DNA of 40,828 bases from Lachnospiraceae bacterium (GTDB taxonomy: Bacteria > Bacillota > Clostridia > Lachnospirales > Lachnospiraceae), in assembly GCA_022510725.1 (NCBI GenBank), contig JAFLSW010000020.1:1-40828 (forward strand). Direction: 5' to 3'. Below the pieces are notes generated by a model. The model was not told where the DNA came from, did no database searches, and was given only the letters and a program-made list of their open reading frames with translations. Below are positions 22,463-31,988 of this stretch, piece after piece. Position 1 is the first letter of the stretch; every line of letters begins with the position of its first letter. The translations under genes and the position numbers were made by a program.

Positions 22463-24217
22463 ATGTTTAAATTTGAATCACCTACCAAACAGCAAAATAA
22501 ACAAGAAGTTCCTAAGTCTTTGTCTGCCCACACCATTTCACCGGATGCAGATCCATCAGGCAAGAAAATCCTTTATTGTCTGGAACAGTTACCTTCTACA
22601 CCGGCGTATCTGCCTCAGGATTTCAAGGCGGAAATGCAGCAAAACGGCATTGCACGAGGAGCTGTAAAAGTCTTTCAAGACCATGGCCTTGAGGCATGGA
22701 GACAGAGAGCTTATGCCAGAGGAAATGAAATCCATGTGGCTTCCAATATTTCTCTTAACTCGATAGAAGGCAGACATATCCTAAGACATGAATTGGCTCA
22801 TGTTATACAGCAGGGAAATAACCTGTTAAATAGTGGATCGGAGACCGATTGGGAACACCAGGCGGATGCGCTCCATACCATACTTGACAAAAGAAATACT
22901 GTGCCTTCGGGAACAGTCGGTTATCCTGCACAAGGTATTGACAAATTTAATATCGAAATGCCGCTGCCGGAAGAATACCAAAAATTGAATGACTTAATGA
23001 AAGATTTTGATCAGATAGATTACTCAGATGATACGGCCACACCCCAAACCAGGGAGACTATGTTTCGCTTATTGCATAATATTGATTTAGAAGTCTATAG
23101 AATGCTAAATCTTGGTATGGATGTGCAGTCAAGGATATTCTTAAAAGAAATTCCGGAATATGAAGTTTTACAAAAGATACTTAAAATATCCGACAAAAAC
23201 TATACAGAACTCGTAGGAAAGATTATCAACACTCCCGGATATGATGGAACAGAATTTCCGGTTGCTCTTGATGATGCTGATGATGCTGATGAAATTCGCA
23301 TCATTTGGCAACGGCTTTTTTCAAAAGATTCCAAGATAAAAGTACAAACTGAAAGGCTATCTGATGAGTTCAGAACAAAAATTTATTCATTTATGGGAAA
23401 AATGCTTCATTATGATACAGGAGCCCAACTGCTGATAACGGCTTTATCAGGCCCGCATAATATTCAAATTGAACCCAGTGACAAAGGTCCACAGTCAATC
23501 GTAAAAAGTGACGAAACTCGTGACTTTTCATTTAAGGAGCTGAAAAATGTTTCGGTAGACGAGAAAAATCAATATGGTAACACAAAGGCGTTTAAGGATG
23601 ACTTTTTTGAGCTATTACGCAGAATGGCCGTTGGTACAAATTATTTTTCTGTTGATGGCCAAGAATATGCAAAAGGAGCCGGTAATAATGTATTGTTGAA
23701 AATGCCGCTAAAGCATGATTCTTTTGATACAGGAACTGGCAATAAGCAGGCACAATCCGCACCATGGCTTATTTTTGCCCATGAATTGGGGCATGCAGTA
23801 AAGTTTAGTTACGGAATGCATTTTAGCAACCATTCTCTCTATCCCGATAAAGAAGTAAAAGACTATTATGAGGATGGACTGAGTACTGAAGAATATGCCA
23901 ATAATTGTTTGGTGGAAAACCCTCTTCGCAAAGAAAGCGGTATGCGGAAGAGAATAAAATATGAGGGTCTGGGAAGAATTATGGCTCGAAATTTCCGACG
24001 CCAATTGTTGTCTGGTGAACTTGCAAATTCCTTTAAGGCACTTGAAATTTTCAGTAATATGGCCGTTGATGAAAACAATGAAAGGAAAAAAATATTTTCT
24101 ATTTTAAATAATTCCAAACTGGTTCAAGAGGAAATTATGAAAAATCCGTATGTGATTGATGAATGGCGTAACTATCTAAAAGCTCTTCCGCCTACTAATA
24201 AATGCACTTTGATTTAG
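22463..24217 (+). CDS. DUF4157 (eCIS-core) protein with a second, M91-like zinc peptidase motif
   Basis: This is a 584-residue protein. The N-terminal region matches DUF4157: YARGNEIHVA, then HELAHVIQQ (residues 109-113 for HELAH), and a later DWEHQAD that fits the third zinc ligand. About 330 residues on there is a second zinc motif, FAHELGHAV (440-444), followed by EEYANNCLVENPLRKESG and a downstream Arg/Tyr, the spacing I associate with the M91 (NleD-like) effector proteases. No signal peptide is seen. DUF4157 is common in cargo of contractile injection systems and in polymorphic toxins, but no such genes are in this window. The start at 22463 has AGGAGG 8 bases upstream. It is a lone plus-strand gene. 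The DUF4157 call is firm; the M91 call is inference. Confidence 0.85.
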   Translation: MFKFESPTKQQNKQEVPKSLSAHTISPDADPSGKKILYCLEQLPSTPAYLPQDFKAEMQQNGIARGAVKVFQDHGLEAWRQRAYARGNEIHVASNISLNSIEGRHILRHELAHVIQQGNNLLNSGSETDWEHQADALHTILDKRNTVPSGTVGYPAQGIDKFNIEMPLPEEYQKLNDLMKDFDQIDYSDDTATPQTRETMFRLLHNIDLEVYRMLNLGMDVQSRIFLKEIPEYEVLQKILKISDKNYTELVGKIINTPGYDGTEFPVALDDADDADEIRIIWQRLFSKDSKIKVQTERLSDEFRTKIYSFMGKMLHYDTGAQLLITALSGPHNIQIEPSDKGPQSIVKSDETRDFSFKELKNVSVDEKNQYGNTKAFKDDFFELLRRMAVGTNYFSVDGQEYAKGAGNNVLLKMPLKHDSFDTGTGNKQAQSAPWLIFAHELGHAVKFSYGMHFSNHSLYPDKEVKDYYEDGLSTEEYANNCLVENPLRKESGMRKRIKYEGLGRIMARNFRRQLLSGELANSFKALEIFSNMAVDENNERKKIFSILNNSKLVQEEIMKNPYVIDEWRNYLKALPPTNKCTLI

Positions 24218-24289
24218 CCTATTTTGCAAGTGTTGGAAAATGCGCATCCCGCATTGCTTTCACTCTCTTTTTTAATTGAGATAAATTAA

Positions 24290-24314
24290 GGAAGGAACCC
24301 TAACAGTTCCTTCC
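24290..24314. terminator. Hairpin between convergent genes
   Basis: GGAAGGAAC (24290-24298) pairs with GTTCCTTCC (24306-24314) around a 7-base loop. It lies between the DUF4157 gene and the Ig-domain remnant. No clear T run on either side, so termination is likely but not certain. Confidence 0.5.
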
Positions 24315-24326
24315 TCTATGTTAAGC

Positions 24327-24887
24327 CTATATCTGATCCATTTCTTCCCGAGGAGTAGTCATATCGACTTGCCCCAATCTATCCCGTCTTTCTTCAGGAG
24401 TTTCAGTTCCGGGTTCAATACGCTCCGGAGGTACACTCGGATTGGATGCCGCAGGTGTGCTGGACTGTTCCGCAGGATCGGGCTGAGCAGGTGCACTGGG
24501 TTGTACCGTAGTGTCGGATTGAGCTGGCGCACTGGGCTGTGTTACATTGCCGGTAGAAGCATTACTGTTGCTGTTTCCGCTGGCATTGGAGCCGTTACCC
24601 TTGCTGCCGCTGCCCTTGCTGGATGCCTGTTTCTTTACGGTCACGGTCCTTTCAGCAGTAGCTTCATTGCCTGCCGCATCTTCGGCTTCAACGGTCACAT
24701 CCAAGGGTTCGCCCTCAAAAGTGAAGCGGTCCGCCCTGGTGCCGTCAGGAAGGATGAAGGTCACTTCCACTTCCTGTAAGTCGGTCACGGTAACGACATC
24801 TGCGGTCACTTCCGTACCTGCTTCCAGTACCATGTCCTCTACCTCGATAACAGGTGCGGTGGTAAAATGAAAATGAAAATATTCAAA
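24327..24887 (-). pseudogene. 3' remnant of an Ig-domain cell-surface-type protein
   Basis: The reading frame is open from a TAG just before 24887 down to 24327. It encodes one Ig-like (HYR/DUF5011-type) domain: APVIEVEDMVLEAGTEVT at the start and AEDAAGNEATAERTVTVKK at the end. This is followed by a Ser/Gly/Asn linker and a Pro/Ala/Gln repeat tail. There is no signal peptide, and the first possible ATG (24833) falls inside the domain. This fits the tail of a larger exported protein whose 5' part was lost. A short expressed protein from 24833 (168 residues) is less likely. The base composition is richer in GC than the DUF4157 gene beside it. Confidence 0.6.
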
Positions 24888-24965
24888 CTAGCCAATTTAG
24901 CATATTATAACACTTGTCCTCCACATTGTCTTGTATTTGTTTAAATGACACACAAGTTACGATCA

Positions 24966-26330
24966 TTAGCAGGGCCACCAATAAAACTCCGATTCATTAC
25001 CATGATTTATGGTATACACCTTTAATCTCTTTTCATCCCCTGCCAGGATCTTTTTTTCCAGCCCGTAAACACAATTACTGATCACATACTCCCCATCATT
25101 GACATAGACTTCAACCAAATGCTCATCCACATAAATATCCAGGTCATAACCATCCTTTAGTTCCGGGGTCTGAAACTGCATCCGATAACCATCTATGGCA
25201 GGAAAAACATCTTTTCTGTCAGTACAGATATGATTTCCTTCCCGATAGATTCGATAGCCGCCTATGCTGATCTCTTCTCCCTCTTCTAAGGAAGTGAGAA
25301 TGCGAAAACCATTTTCGTCTGCCTCCTCCAAGGTAGGTATCTCTTTAGAAAAATGCTTTTTTACACTGGGATGCACCGGAAAATAAATATGCCCCTTCTT
25401 GACTTCTACCAGCCTTGGCAGGCAGAACATGCCACTCCATTTTCCATCAACCGGCTTTGGCATCCTAAGCCACGCAATAATGACCCGATTTCCGTCTTGA
25501 TCTGTGGTACTTTGGGGCGCATAGAGATCCAGTCCGTAATCAAAAAATCGGTACTCATCCGATATGTCCAGTTCACAAGTCTCTTCACAAAAATCCGCCA
25601 ATACGCAGACAGCTTGACTGTCCTCCCGCATCTGATCCTGCATCAGCCCCAAAGGAGAAAAAATAAAGACATTTCCTCCCGGCGTTTCCACATAGTCAGG
25701 ACATTCCCACATCCAGCCAAGATCCTTTTCCTTATAAGCCTGATTGACATATTCCCACTGAGACAGATCCTGGCTTTGGTAGATCAAGACCTCTCCTTTT
25801 TTATTCTTGATGGTGCTTCCCAACACCATATACCAGCCCTTCTTTCCCCTAAAAACCTTAGGATCCCGGGTATTGGTCCGATCTCCTATGGCAGGATCCA
25901 CAATAGGAGGGATGATCACTTTCTTATCTGTTATATTGTGAAAAGTAAAGCCATCTTCCGAAGTTATCATAAGCTGTGCCGCTTCAAAATCTCCATCAAG
26001 AGCGACATGAATATCCTTCGGATCTTCTTTTTTATAATGCACACCGGTGTAAAATAGATAAAGTTTTCCATCTTTCTCTACGGCACTTCCGGAAAAGCAG
26101 CCGTTGGCATCTTCATATCTGCTGGGAAATAAAGCGATTCCCCGGTGCTCCCAGGTAAGCAAGTCCTTACTTACCGCATGTCCCCAATGCATGGTGCCCC
26201 ATCTGGGTTCGTAGGGAAAATATTGATAAAACAAATGATATTGCCCTTTATAGTAAATAAATCCGTTTGGATCATTGATCCAGTTATCCGGCGCTTTTAA
26301 ATGTACTTGCTGTATCATGTTGGGATTCAT
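24966..26330 (-). CDS. GH32 sucrose-6-phosphate hydrolase / beta-fructosidase
   Basis: This is a 454-residue, cytosolic glycoside hydrolase predicted to split sucrose, sucrose-6-phosphate or fructo-oligosaccharides. The nucleophile motif WINDPNG is at about 17-23, RDP is in NTRDPKVF, and the acid/base is in MWECPDY. A C-terminal beta-sandwich contains DIYVDEHLVEVYVNDG. No signal peptide is seen. GGAAGG precedes the ATG. No sucrose PTS, ABC importer or LacI regulator is beside it, so its uptake partner must be elsewhere; the ABC ATPase at the left edge could serve it in principle. Confidence 0.93.
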   Translation of the reverse strand: MNPNMIQQVHLKAPDNWINDPNGFIYYKGQYHLFYQYFPYEPRWGTMHWGHAVSKDLLTWEHRGIALFPSRYEDANGCFSGSAVEKDGKLYLFYTGVHYKKEDPKDIHVALDGDFEAAQLMITSEDGFTFHNITDKKVIIPPIVDPAIGDRTNTRDPKVFRGKKGWYMVLGSTIKNKKGEVLIYQSQDLSQWEYVNQAYKEKDLGWMWECPDYVETPGGNVFIFSPLGLMQDQMREDSQAVCVLADFCEETCELDISDEYRFFDYGLDLYAPQSTTDQDGNRVIIAWLRMPKPVDGKWSGMFCLPRLVEVKKGHIYFPVHPSVKKHFSKEIPTLEEADENGFRILTSLEEGEEISIGGYRIYREGNHICTDRKDVFPAIDGYRMQFQTPELKDGYDLDIYVDEHLVEVYVNDGEYVISNCVYGLEKKILAGDEKRLKVYTINHGNESEFYWWPC

Positions 26331-26369
26331 CTTATTCTACCTTCCGTATCAGAACACTATTTTTCTGTT

Positions 26370-26398
26370 ACCATATTATTCCTCATATAAAAAGTCAA
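26370..26398 (-). promoter_or_regulatory. Promoter of the GH32 gene
   Basis: Minus strand: TTGACT (26393-26398), 17 bases, TATGGT (26370-26375), 40 bases upstream of the start. No operator palindrome is recognised around it. Confidence 0.55.
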
Positions 26399-26416
26399 TA
26401 CTTTAAAGATTTTTTA

Positions 26417-26445
26417 TTGAAAAAACCGCAAGAATTGTCTATAAT
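26417..26445 (+). promoter_or_regulatory. Promoter of the DHH phosphoesterase gene
   Basis: TTGAAA (26417-26422), 17 bases, perfect TATAAT (26440-26445), about 75 bases upstream of the ATG, which is preceded by AAGGAG. Confidence 0.75.
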
Positions 26446-26519
26446 ATAGTTGCGCTAGTTTTTTGGTGTAAGCACTATGTAAATATAACGCAAGAATACA
26501 GGAAAAGAAGGAGTTTATT

Positions 26520-27440
26520 ATGAGGTTAATTACGCGTTCTGATTTTGACGGACTTGCATGTGGGGCATTATTAAAGGAAGCAGGCATCATTGACAGTTGG
26601 AAGTTTGCTCACCCCAAGGATCTGCAGGATGGCCTGGTAGAAGTAACTGAGGACGACTGTCTTGCCAATGTACCTTTTGTGGAAGGCTGTGGTCTGTGGT
26701 TCGATCATCACTCCAGCGAGCATGAAAGATTACAGCTGGAAGGTAAATATAAAGGAGAAAGCCGCATTACTCCTTCCTGTGCCAGAATTATTTATGAATA
26801 TTATGGCGGTAGAGAGAAATTCCCTCAGTTTGATGACATGATGGAAGCAGTAGACAAAGTGGATTCCGGTAACCTTACCATTGACGAGATCCAGAACCCC
26901 AAGGGATGGATTCTTATTGGATTCTTAATGGATCCTCGTACCGGTTTAGGTCGTTTCCGCAACTTCACCATTTCCAATTATCAGTTAATGGAAACATTGA
27001 TCGATGCATGCCGCACCATGACTACAGACGAGATTCTTGCTCTTCCTGACATTCAGGAGCGTATCGAGATGTACAATGAGCAGACTGAGAAGTTTAAACA
27101 GATGGTAAAAGCTTATTCCTGGGTAAAAGGTAACCTGATCGTTACCGACTTAAGGGGCGTTGATCCTATTTATACAGGCAACCGTTTTATGATTTACAGC
27201 TTATATCCCGAACAGAACATTTCTGCATGGATCGTCAGCGGTAAGGGCGGCGTTGGATGCTCCGCAGCAGTAGGCTACAGCATCATCAACAAAACCAGTG
27301 AAGTAAATGTGGGCAGCCTGATGTTAAAATACGGCGGCGGCGGTCACAAGAAAGTAGGTACCTGTCAGTTTACCGATGAGAACATGGTAGAAGATCTGCC
27401 CAAGATGTTGGATGAATTAAGCGAACTGGCAAACAGCTAA
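26520..27440 (+). CDS. DHH-family phosphoesterase
   Basis: This is a 306-residue cytosolic protein of the DHH superfamily, which includes RecJ, c-di-AMP phosphodiesterases, oligoribonuclease-like NrnA and pyrophosphatases. The N-terminal metal motif is RSDFDGLACGALL, the DHH motif is WFDHHSSEHE (about 61-70), and the C-terminal DHHA1-like part has GGGGHKKVGTC. The substrate could be short RNA, cyclic dinucleotide or polyphosphate-type compounds; the sequence alone does not decide. It is monocistronic, with its own strong promoter and a clear terminator. Confidence 0.85.
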   Translation: MRLITRSDFDGLACGALLKEAGIIDSWKFAHPKDLQDGLVEVTEDDCLANVPFVEGCGLWFDHHSSEHERLQLEGKYKGESRITPSCARIIYEYYGGREKFPQFDDMMEAVDKVDSGNLTIDEIQNPKGWILIGFLMDPRTGLGRFRNFTISNYQLMETLIDACRTMTTDEILALPDIQERIEMYNEQTEKFKQMVKAYSWVKGNLIVTDLRGVDPIYTGNRFMIYSLYPEQNISAWIVSGKGGVGCSAAVGYSIINKTSEVNVGSLMLKYGGGGHKKVGTCQFTDENMVEDLPKMLDELSELANS

Positions 27441-27447
27441 AATACAT

Positions 27448-27477
27448 AAAAAGAGACCATTTAACGGTCTCTTTTTT
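27448..27477. terminator. Bidirectional Rho-independent terminator (DHH gene / fabH)
   Basis: AAAAAGAGACC (27448-27458), loop ATTTAAC, GGTCTCTTTTTT (27466-27477). T runs follow on both strands, so it can end both the DHH transcript and the fab operon. Confidence 0.9.
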
Positions 27478-27498
27478 ATTGCTTAAGTTTATCTTCAT

Positions 27499-28464
27499 TT
27501 ACCATTCCAAAACAGCAGCACTCCAGGTAAGTCCGCCTCCAAAGCCTGCCAATACAAGCTTATCGCCTTTTTGCAGCATTCCCTTCTTGTTCACCTCATC
27601 CAAGAGAATGGGCACACTGGCTGCAGAAGTATTGGCATAGTGCTCCAAAGTGGTAGGAAATTTATCCGGATCCGCTTTCAGCCTTTTTGCCACCGACTGA
27701 ATGATCCGCATATTAGCCTGATGCAACAGGAAATATTTGATGTCGGAAACGGCAAGGCCTGCTTCCTCTAACACCTGATTGATGCTGGCAGGCACTGTAC
27801 TGACAGCAAATTTATAGACCTCCTGGCCATCCATATCCACATAGTGCAGATCCTTGGAGTTTTCCACAAGTGGGTTATTGTTCAATCTGTTTTGACAAGC
27901 TAAGACCATTCCCTTTGCACCATCGGAATTCTGTACAAAGCGGATCAAACCTGTTTCATCGGCTTTCACAACAGCAGCGCCGGCGCCGTCTCCAAACAGG
28001 ACACAGGTGCTTCGGTCTGTCCAATCCATGATCTTACTTAAAGTCTCCGCCCCGATGATCAGGGCATTCTGATAAATCCCGCTTTGAATATAAGCATATG
28101 CAGTATTCATGGCAAACATGAAACCGGAACATGCTGCATTGATATCAAAAGCCACCGCATTTACGGCACCGATCTTACTCTGCACTTCACAAGCGGTAGA
28201 AGGGGTGACATGATCTCCCGATACTGTTCCCAAAATGATCAGATCCAGTTCCTCCGCTTTCATCCCAGCTTCCAAAAGAGCCTGCTCTGCCGCCTCTGCA
28301 GACATTTCTGCAGTCGTCTCATTTATGACCAGATGCCTTTCTCTGATACCCGTTCTGCTGGAGATCCACTCATCAGAGGTATCCATGATCTTTGCCAGAT
28401 CATCATTTGTTACGACTTGTTTCGGAAGACAGCTTCCCGTTCCTACGATTCTGATGGTTGTCAT
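27499..28464 (-). CDS. fabH: 3-oxoacyl-ACP synthase III
   Basis: This enzyme starts fatty acid chains by condensing an acyl-CoA with malonyl-ACP. Its 321 residues are the normal length. Active-site Cys112 is in NAACSGFMF, the histidine is in LLHQANMRI, and the asparagine is in YANTSAAS, giving the full Cys-His-Asn set. It is the last gene of the fab cluster (32 bases after fabZ), whereas in many Firmicutes fabH comes first. Confidence 0.97.
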   Translation of the reverse strand: MTTIRIVGTGSCLPKQVVTNDDLAKIMDTSDEWISSRTGIRERHLVINETTAEMSAEAAEQALLEAGMKAEELDLIILGTVSGDHVTPSTACEVQSKIGAVNAVAFDINAACSGFMFAMNTAYAYIQSGIYQNALIIGAETLSKIMDWTDRSTCVLFGDGAGAAVVKADETGLIRFVQNSDGAKGMVLACQNRLNNNPLVENSKDLHYVDMDGQEVYKFAVSTVPASINQVLEEAGLAVSDIKYFLLHQANMRIIQSVAKRLKADPDKFPTTLEHYANTSAASVPILLDEVNKKGMLQKGDKLVLAGFGGGLTWSAAVLEW

Positions 28465-28496
28465 CTTTTATTCCTTCCCAATATGTACATTTTACA

Positions 28497-28934
28497 TTAC
28501 TCTGCTGCTCCAACGGCAAAGGTCAATTCGGCCTGTGCAACCACCTTTCCATCCACATATGCCGTTGCCTTCCCTACACCGATAGGGCCTTTTACCTTGA
28601 TCAGCTCCGTTTCCATGGTCAGAACATCTCCGGGAAGCACTTTCCCTTTAAAACGGGCTTCTTTAATACCTCCAAAGAATGCGATCTTTCCTTTGTTTTC
28701 CGGCATGGAAAGAATAGCTACTGCGCCTACCTGGGCCAATGCCTCTATAATAAGAACGCCCGGCATCACCGGCTCTCCCGGGAAATGGCCTGCAAAGAAA
28801 GGTTCATTATAAGTAACACATTTTTTCCCTACTGCTTTTACCCCCGGTTCCAACTCTTCAATGGTATCGATCAGCATAAAAGGCTGTCTATGGGGTAAAA
28901 TATCTAAGATTTCCTTTGTGGTCAGTACTGACAT
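28497..28934 (-). CDS. fabZ: 3-hydroxyacyl-ACP dehydratase
   Basis: This 145-residue hot-dog-fold enzyme removes water from 3-hydroxyacyl-ACP to give the trans-2-enoyl-ACP. The motifs ILPHRQPFMLID and GHFPGEPVMPGVLIIEALAQ contain the catalytic His and Glu. It follows fabF by 50 bases and precedes fabH. Some Firmicutes FabZ proteins also isomerise double bonds; the sequence does not tell which type this is. Confidence 0.96.
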   Translation of the reverse strand: MSVLTTKEILDILPHRQPFMLIDTIEELEPGVKAVGKKCVTYNEPFFAGHFPGEPVMPGVLIIEALAQVGAVAILSMPENKGKIAFFGGIKEARFKGKVLPGDVLTMETELIKVKGPIGVGKATAYVDGKVVAQAELTFAVGAAE

Positions 28935-28984
28935 GGATTTTTCCTCTCTTCTTAATATTATACTATTATTTCTTCCGACTTACA

Positions 28985-30220
28985 TTAACTTTTGTATTTT
29001 TTTAGAATAATGGTAGCATTATGACCACCAAAGCCCAAAGAATTAGAAAGAGCATAAGTATAATCTCCGGTAGCAGGTTCCATACAATAATCCAGATCAC
29101 ATTCTTCATCGGGATTTAGCAGACCTACTGTCTGATGCAGATAACCTTCTTCTAATTCCTTTACGCAGGTAATGAACTCAATGGCCCCTGCTGCTCCCAA
29201 CAAATGGCCGATCATGGACTTGGTGGAGTTGATCTTTAGGTTCTTTGCATGATCTCCAAAGGCCAGCTTAATCGCTCTTGTTTCAAACAGATCATTGTGG
29301 TGAGTGCTGGTACCGTGAGCATTGATATAAATAATGTCTTCGGGCTTTACGCCGGCATCATGCATTGCATTTTCCATGGCTCTGGCAGCGCCGGAACCAT
29401 CCTCTACGGGAGAAGTGATATGATATGCATCAGAAGAGCATCCATAACCTACTACCTCACCATAGATGGTCGCTCCTCTCTTTTTTGCATGCTCCAATTC
29501 TTCCAATACAACAACAGCTGCGCCTTCACCCATGACAAAGCCGCTTCTTTCTTTATCAAAGGGCATACAGCAGCGTTTCGGATCATCTGAACTGGTCAGG
29601 GCTGTCAACGCACCAAAGCCCGCAACGCCTGTAGGGCAGATTGCACCTTCCGCTCCTCCTGCAACCATAACATCTGCATCTCCATACTGAATAGTACGGA
29701 AAGCTTCACCGATGGAATGGGTGCCGGTAGCACATGCCGTTACCACATTGATGCTTTTTCCCTTTAATCCAAATTGGATGGACACATTGCCTGCTGCCAT
29801 GTTGCTGATCATCATGGGTACCATTAAAGGATTGGCACGGGTAGGTCCTTTTTCCTTCAGGTTAATGGTTTCTGTTTCCACTCTCTGCAAGGAACCAACG
29901 CCGGAACCAATGGAAACACCGACCATATAAGGGTCTTCCTGTGTGATATCCAGCTTTGCATCCTCGATAGCTTCCTTTGCCGCCGCTACTGCATACTGGC
30001 AGAAAAGCTCCATTCTCTTTGCTGCCTTGAAGTCCATATAATTCTTTCCTTCAAATCCTTTTACCTCTGCCGCAATATGACATTTATACTCGGAAGCATC
30101 AAATTTGGTTATGGTATCAAAACCTGTTTTTCCTTCTTTGACTGCATCCCAGAATTCACCTACACTCAATCCTATGGGAGTAATGGCTCCCATTCCGGTA
30201 ACAACCACTCTTCTACTCAT
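28985..30220 (-). CDS. fabF: 3-oxoacyl-ACP synthase II
   Basis: This is the elongating condensing enzyme, 411 residues as usual. Cys163 is in VVTACATGTHS, one active-site histidine is in HGTSTHHND, and the second is in KSMIGHLLGAAG, completing the Cys-His-His set. It extends acyl-ACP with malonyl-ACP. It is 21 bases after fabG and 50 bases before fabZ, within the operon. Confidence 0.97.
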   Translation of the reverse strand: MSRRVVVTGMGAITPIGLSVGEFWDAVKEGKTGFDTITKFDASEYKCHIAAEVKGFEGKNYMDFKAAKRMELFCQYAVAAAKEAIEDAKLDITQEDPYMVGVSIGSGVGSLQRVETETINLKEKGPTRANPLMVPMMISNMAAGNVSIQFGLKGKSINVVTACATGTHSIGEAFRTIQYGDADVMVAGGAEGAICPTGVAGFGALTALTSSDDPKRCCMPFDKERSGFVMGEGAAVVVLEELEHAKKRGATIYGEVVGYGCSSDAYHITSPVEDGSGAARAMENAMHDAGVKPEDIIYINAHGTSTHHNDLFETRAIKLAFGDHAKNLKINSTKSMIGHLLGAAGAIEFITCVKELEEGYLHQTVGLLNPDEECDLDYCMEPATGDYTYALSNSLGFGGHNATIILKKYKS

Positions 30221-30241
30221 TTTTATTCCGCCTTTCTTTTT

Positions 30242-30982
30242 CTACATTGCCATTCCGCCGTCTACGGAAATAACCTGTCCTGTTATGTAAGACGCTTTGG
30301 GACTTGCTAAAAACGCTACGGTTTCTGCAATATCCTTAGGCGTTCCGATTCGTTTTAAAGGAATCTGGGCCAAAGTTGCTTCCTTTGCCGTATCTGTCAT
30401 GGCATCCGTCATGTCGGTGGCAATGAAGCCGGGCGCAACTGCATTCACTGTAATATTTCTGCTTGCCAGTTCTCTTGCCAGACTCTTTGTCAGACCCACC
30501 ACACCTGCTTTAGAAGCTGCATAGTTGGCTTGTCCCGCATTACCCAGAATGCCGGATACGGAAGCCAGATTGATGATACATCCGGATCTCTGTTTTAAGA
30601 AGGGACGATACAGATGTTTAATGGTATAATAAGTACCCTTTAAATTGGTGTCAATGACTGCTCCGAAATCTTCCGGCGTCATTTTCATTACCAGATTGTC
30701 TTTTGTGATACCTGCATTATTTACCAGAATATCAATTTTACCAAAGTTTTCGATGGCCTTTTCGATCATTTCACCGCAGGCATCATAATCGGCAACGGAG
30801 CACTGCATTGCCTCCGCCTTCCGTCCCATGTTTTTTATTTCTGCCACTACTTCTTCTGCTTTTTCTTTGGAGCCGTTATAGTTGACGATCACATCCGCTC
30901 CGTAAGAAGCCAGTGTCAGGGCGATCTCCCTGCCGATACCGCGGCTGGCGCCTGTTACCAATGCTACTTTTCCTTCTAACAT
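30242..30982 (-). CDS. fabG: 3-oxoacyl-ACP reductase
   Basis: This 246-residue short-chain dehydrogenase reduces 3-oxoacyl-ACP with NADPH. The cofactor motif GASRGIG is at 11-17, NNAG at about 88-91, and the catalytic Ser141, Tyr154 and Lys158 are in place. The PGFIATDMT stretch near the C-terminus is typical of FabG. It starts 23 bases after fabD ends. Confidence 0.97.
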   Translation of the reverse strand: MLEGKVALVTGASRGIGREIALTLASYGADVIVNYNGSKEKAEEVVAEIKNMGRKAEAMQCSVADYDACGEMIEKAIENFGKIDILVNNAGITKDNLVMKMTPEDFGAVIDTNLKGTYYTIKHLYRPFLKQRSGCIINLASVSGILGNAGQANYAASKAGVVGLTKSLARELASRNITVNAVAPGFIATDMTDAMTDTAKEATLAQIPLKRIGTPKDIAETVAFLASPKASYITGQVISVDGGMAM

Positions 30983-31005
30983 TTCTATTCCTTCCCTTCC
31001 TTTAT

Positions 31006-31926
31006 CTAAGCCAGAGCTTCTACCGCTTTATCCAGATCCTCCAGCTTTTCTATGCTGATCACCTTTACATCCCGGTTGATCTTTTTCATAAATCCGGTCA
31101 ATGTCTTACCCGGTCCGATCTCAACGAAAGTATCCACTCCGTCTTTAAGCATTCTCTCCACACTCTGCTGCCATCTTACGGAAGAGGAAACCTGTTTGAT
31201 CAGCAACGGCTTTACTTCCTCTGTATCGGTCACATAGTCTGCCGTCACATTGGCGATATAAGGCACTGCAATGGGATGGATCTTAATTTCCTTTAAAGCT
31301 TCTCCTAATTTTTCTCCTGCTCCGGAAAGCATAGCGGAATGAAAAGGACCGCTTACCTTTAAAGGCACACATCTCTTTGCCCCTGCCTCACCGCATTTTG
31401 CCGCTGCTGCTTCTACTGCTGCCGCCTCACCGGTAATAACAGTCTGTCCGGGACAATTATAATTTGCAATGGATACGATGCCGTCTACACTTTCACAGGC
31501 TGCTTCTATCTTGTCGGTATCCAGACCCAATACAGCAGTCATGGCGCCTCCTGTGGGAACCGCCTCCTGCATATAGATACCTCTTTTGCGCACAAGGGCA
31601 AATGCGTCTTCCAGAGTCAATACGCCACTGGCTACCAGTGCGCTGTATTCTCCCAGGCTTAAGCCTGCTGTCACATCCGGCTTAATGCCTTTTTCTTCCA
31701 ATGCCTTTAACATGGCAACCTCTGCTGCCACCATGGCGATCTGGGTATACTCTGTAATATGTATCTGCTCATTTTCTTCAAAACAAAGCGAGATCACATC
31801 CAGCCCGCTGGCCTGTCCTGCTTTTTCAAAGATTTCCTTACAAAGAGGAATGGCATCATAAAATTCTTTGCCCATTCCTACATACTGGGAACCTTGTCCC
31901 GGAAACATAAATGCTATTTTACCCAT
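31006..31926 (-). CDS. fabD: Malonyl-CoA:ACP transacylase
   Basis: This enzyme loads malonyl groups onto ACP. It has about 306 residues from the start at 31926, which was preferred to 32022 because FabD proteins begin at [14 protein letters not shown] and AGAGGA lies upstream. The nucleophile is Ser90 in GLSLGEY, and the catalytic histidine is in GPFHSAML. It is the first gene of the fabD-G-F-Z-H run. A FabT-type palindrome lies 35 bases upstream and a terminator-like hairpin lies between it and acpP. Confidence 0.96.
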   Translation of the reverse strand: MGKIAFMFPGQGSQYVGMGKEFYDAIPLCKEIFEKAGQASGLDVISLCFEENEQIHITEYTQIAMVAAEVAMLKALEEKGIKPDVTAGLSLGEYSALVASGVLTLEDAFALVRKRGIYMQEAVPTGGAMTAVLGLDTDKIEAACESVDGIVSIANYNCPGQTVITGEAAAVEAAAAKCGEAGAKRCVPLKVSGPFHSAMLSGAGEKLGEALKEIKIHPIAVPYIANVTADYVTDTEEVKPLLIKQVSSSVRWQQSVERMLKDGVDTFVEIGPGKTLTGFMKKINRDVKVISIEKLEDLDKAVEALA

Positions 31927-31960
31927 TTTTTTAGTCCTCTCTTTACCCAAAACTCCCAAT

Positions 31961-31977
31961 ACTTTGATATTCAAACT
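31961..31977. promoter_or_regulatory. FabT-type operator upstream of fabD
   Basis: ACTTTGATATTCAAACT contains TTTGA-N3-TCAAA (31963-31975), the core of the FabT site known from streptococci. It lies 35 bases before the fabD start. No convincing promoter is visible next to it, so the site may act on read-through transcription or on a weak promoter. Confidence 0.7.
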
Positions 31978-31988
31978 ATTGGCTCTAG

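Noticed and set aside
25353-26057. A 234-codon plus-strand open frame opposite the GH32 gene
   Set aside because: Antisense to an intact enzyme with all motifs; no start signal and no recognisable domain.
28084-28898. Long plus-strand open frames opposite fabH and fabZ
   Set aside because: They lie entirely antisense to two strongly conserved genes, lack ribosome binding sites, and their translations look like no protein family.
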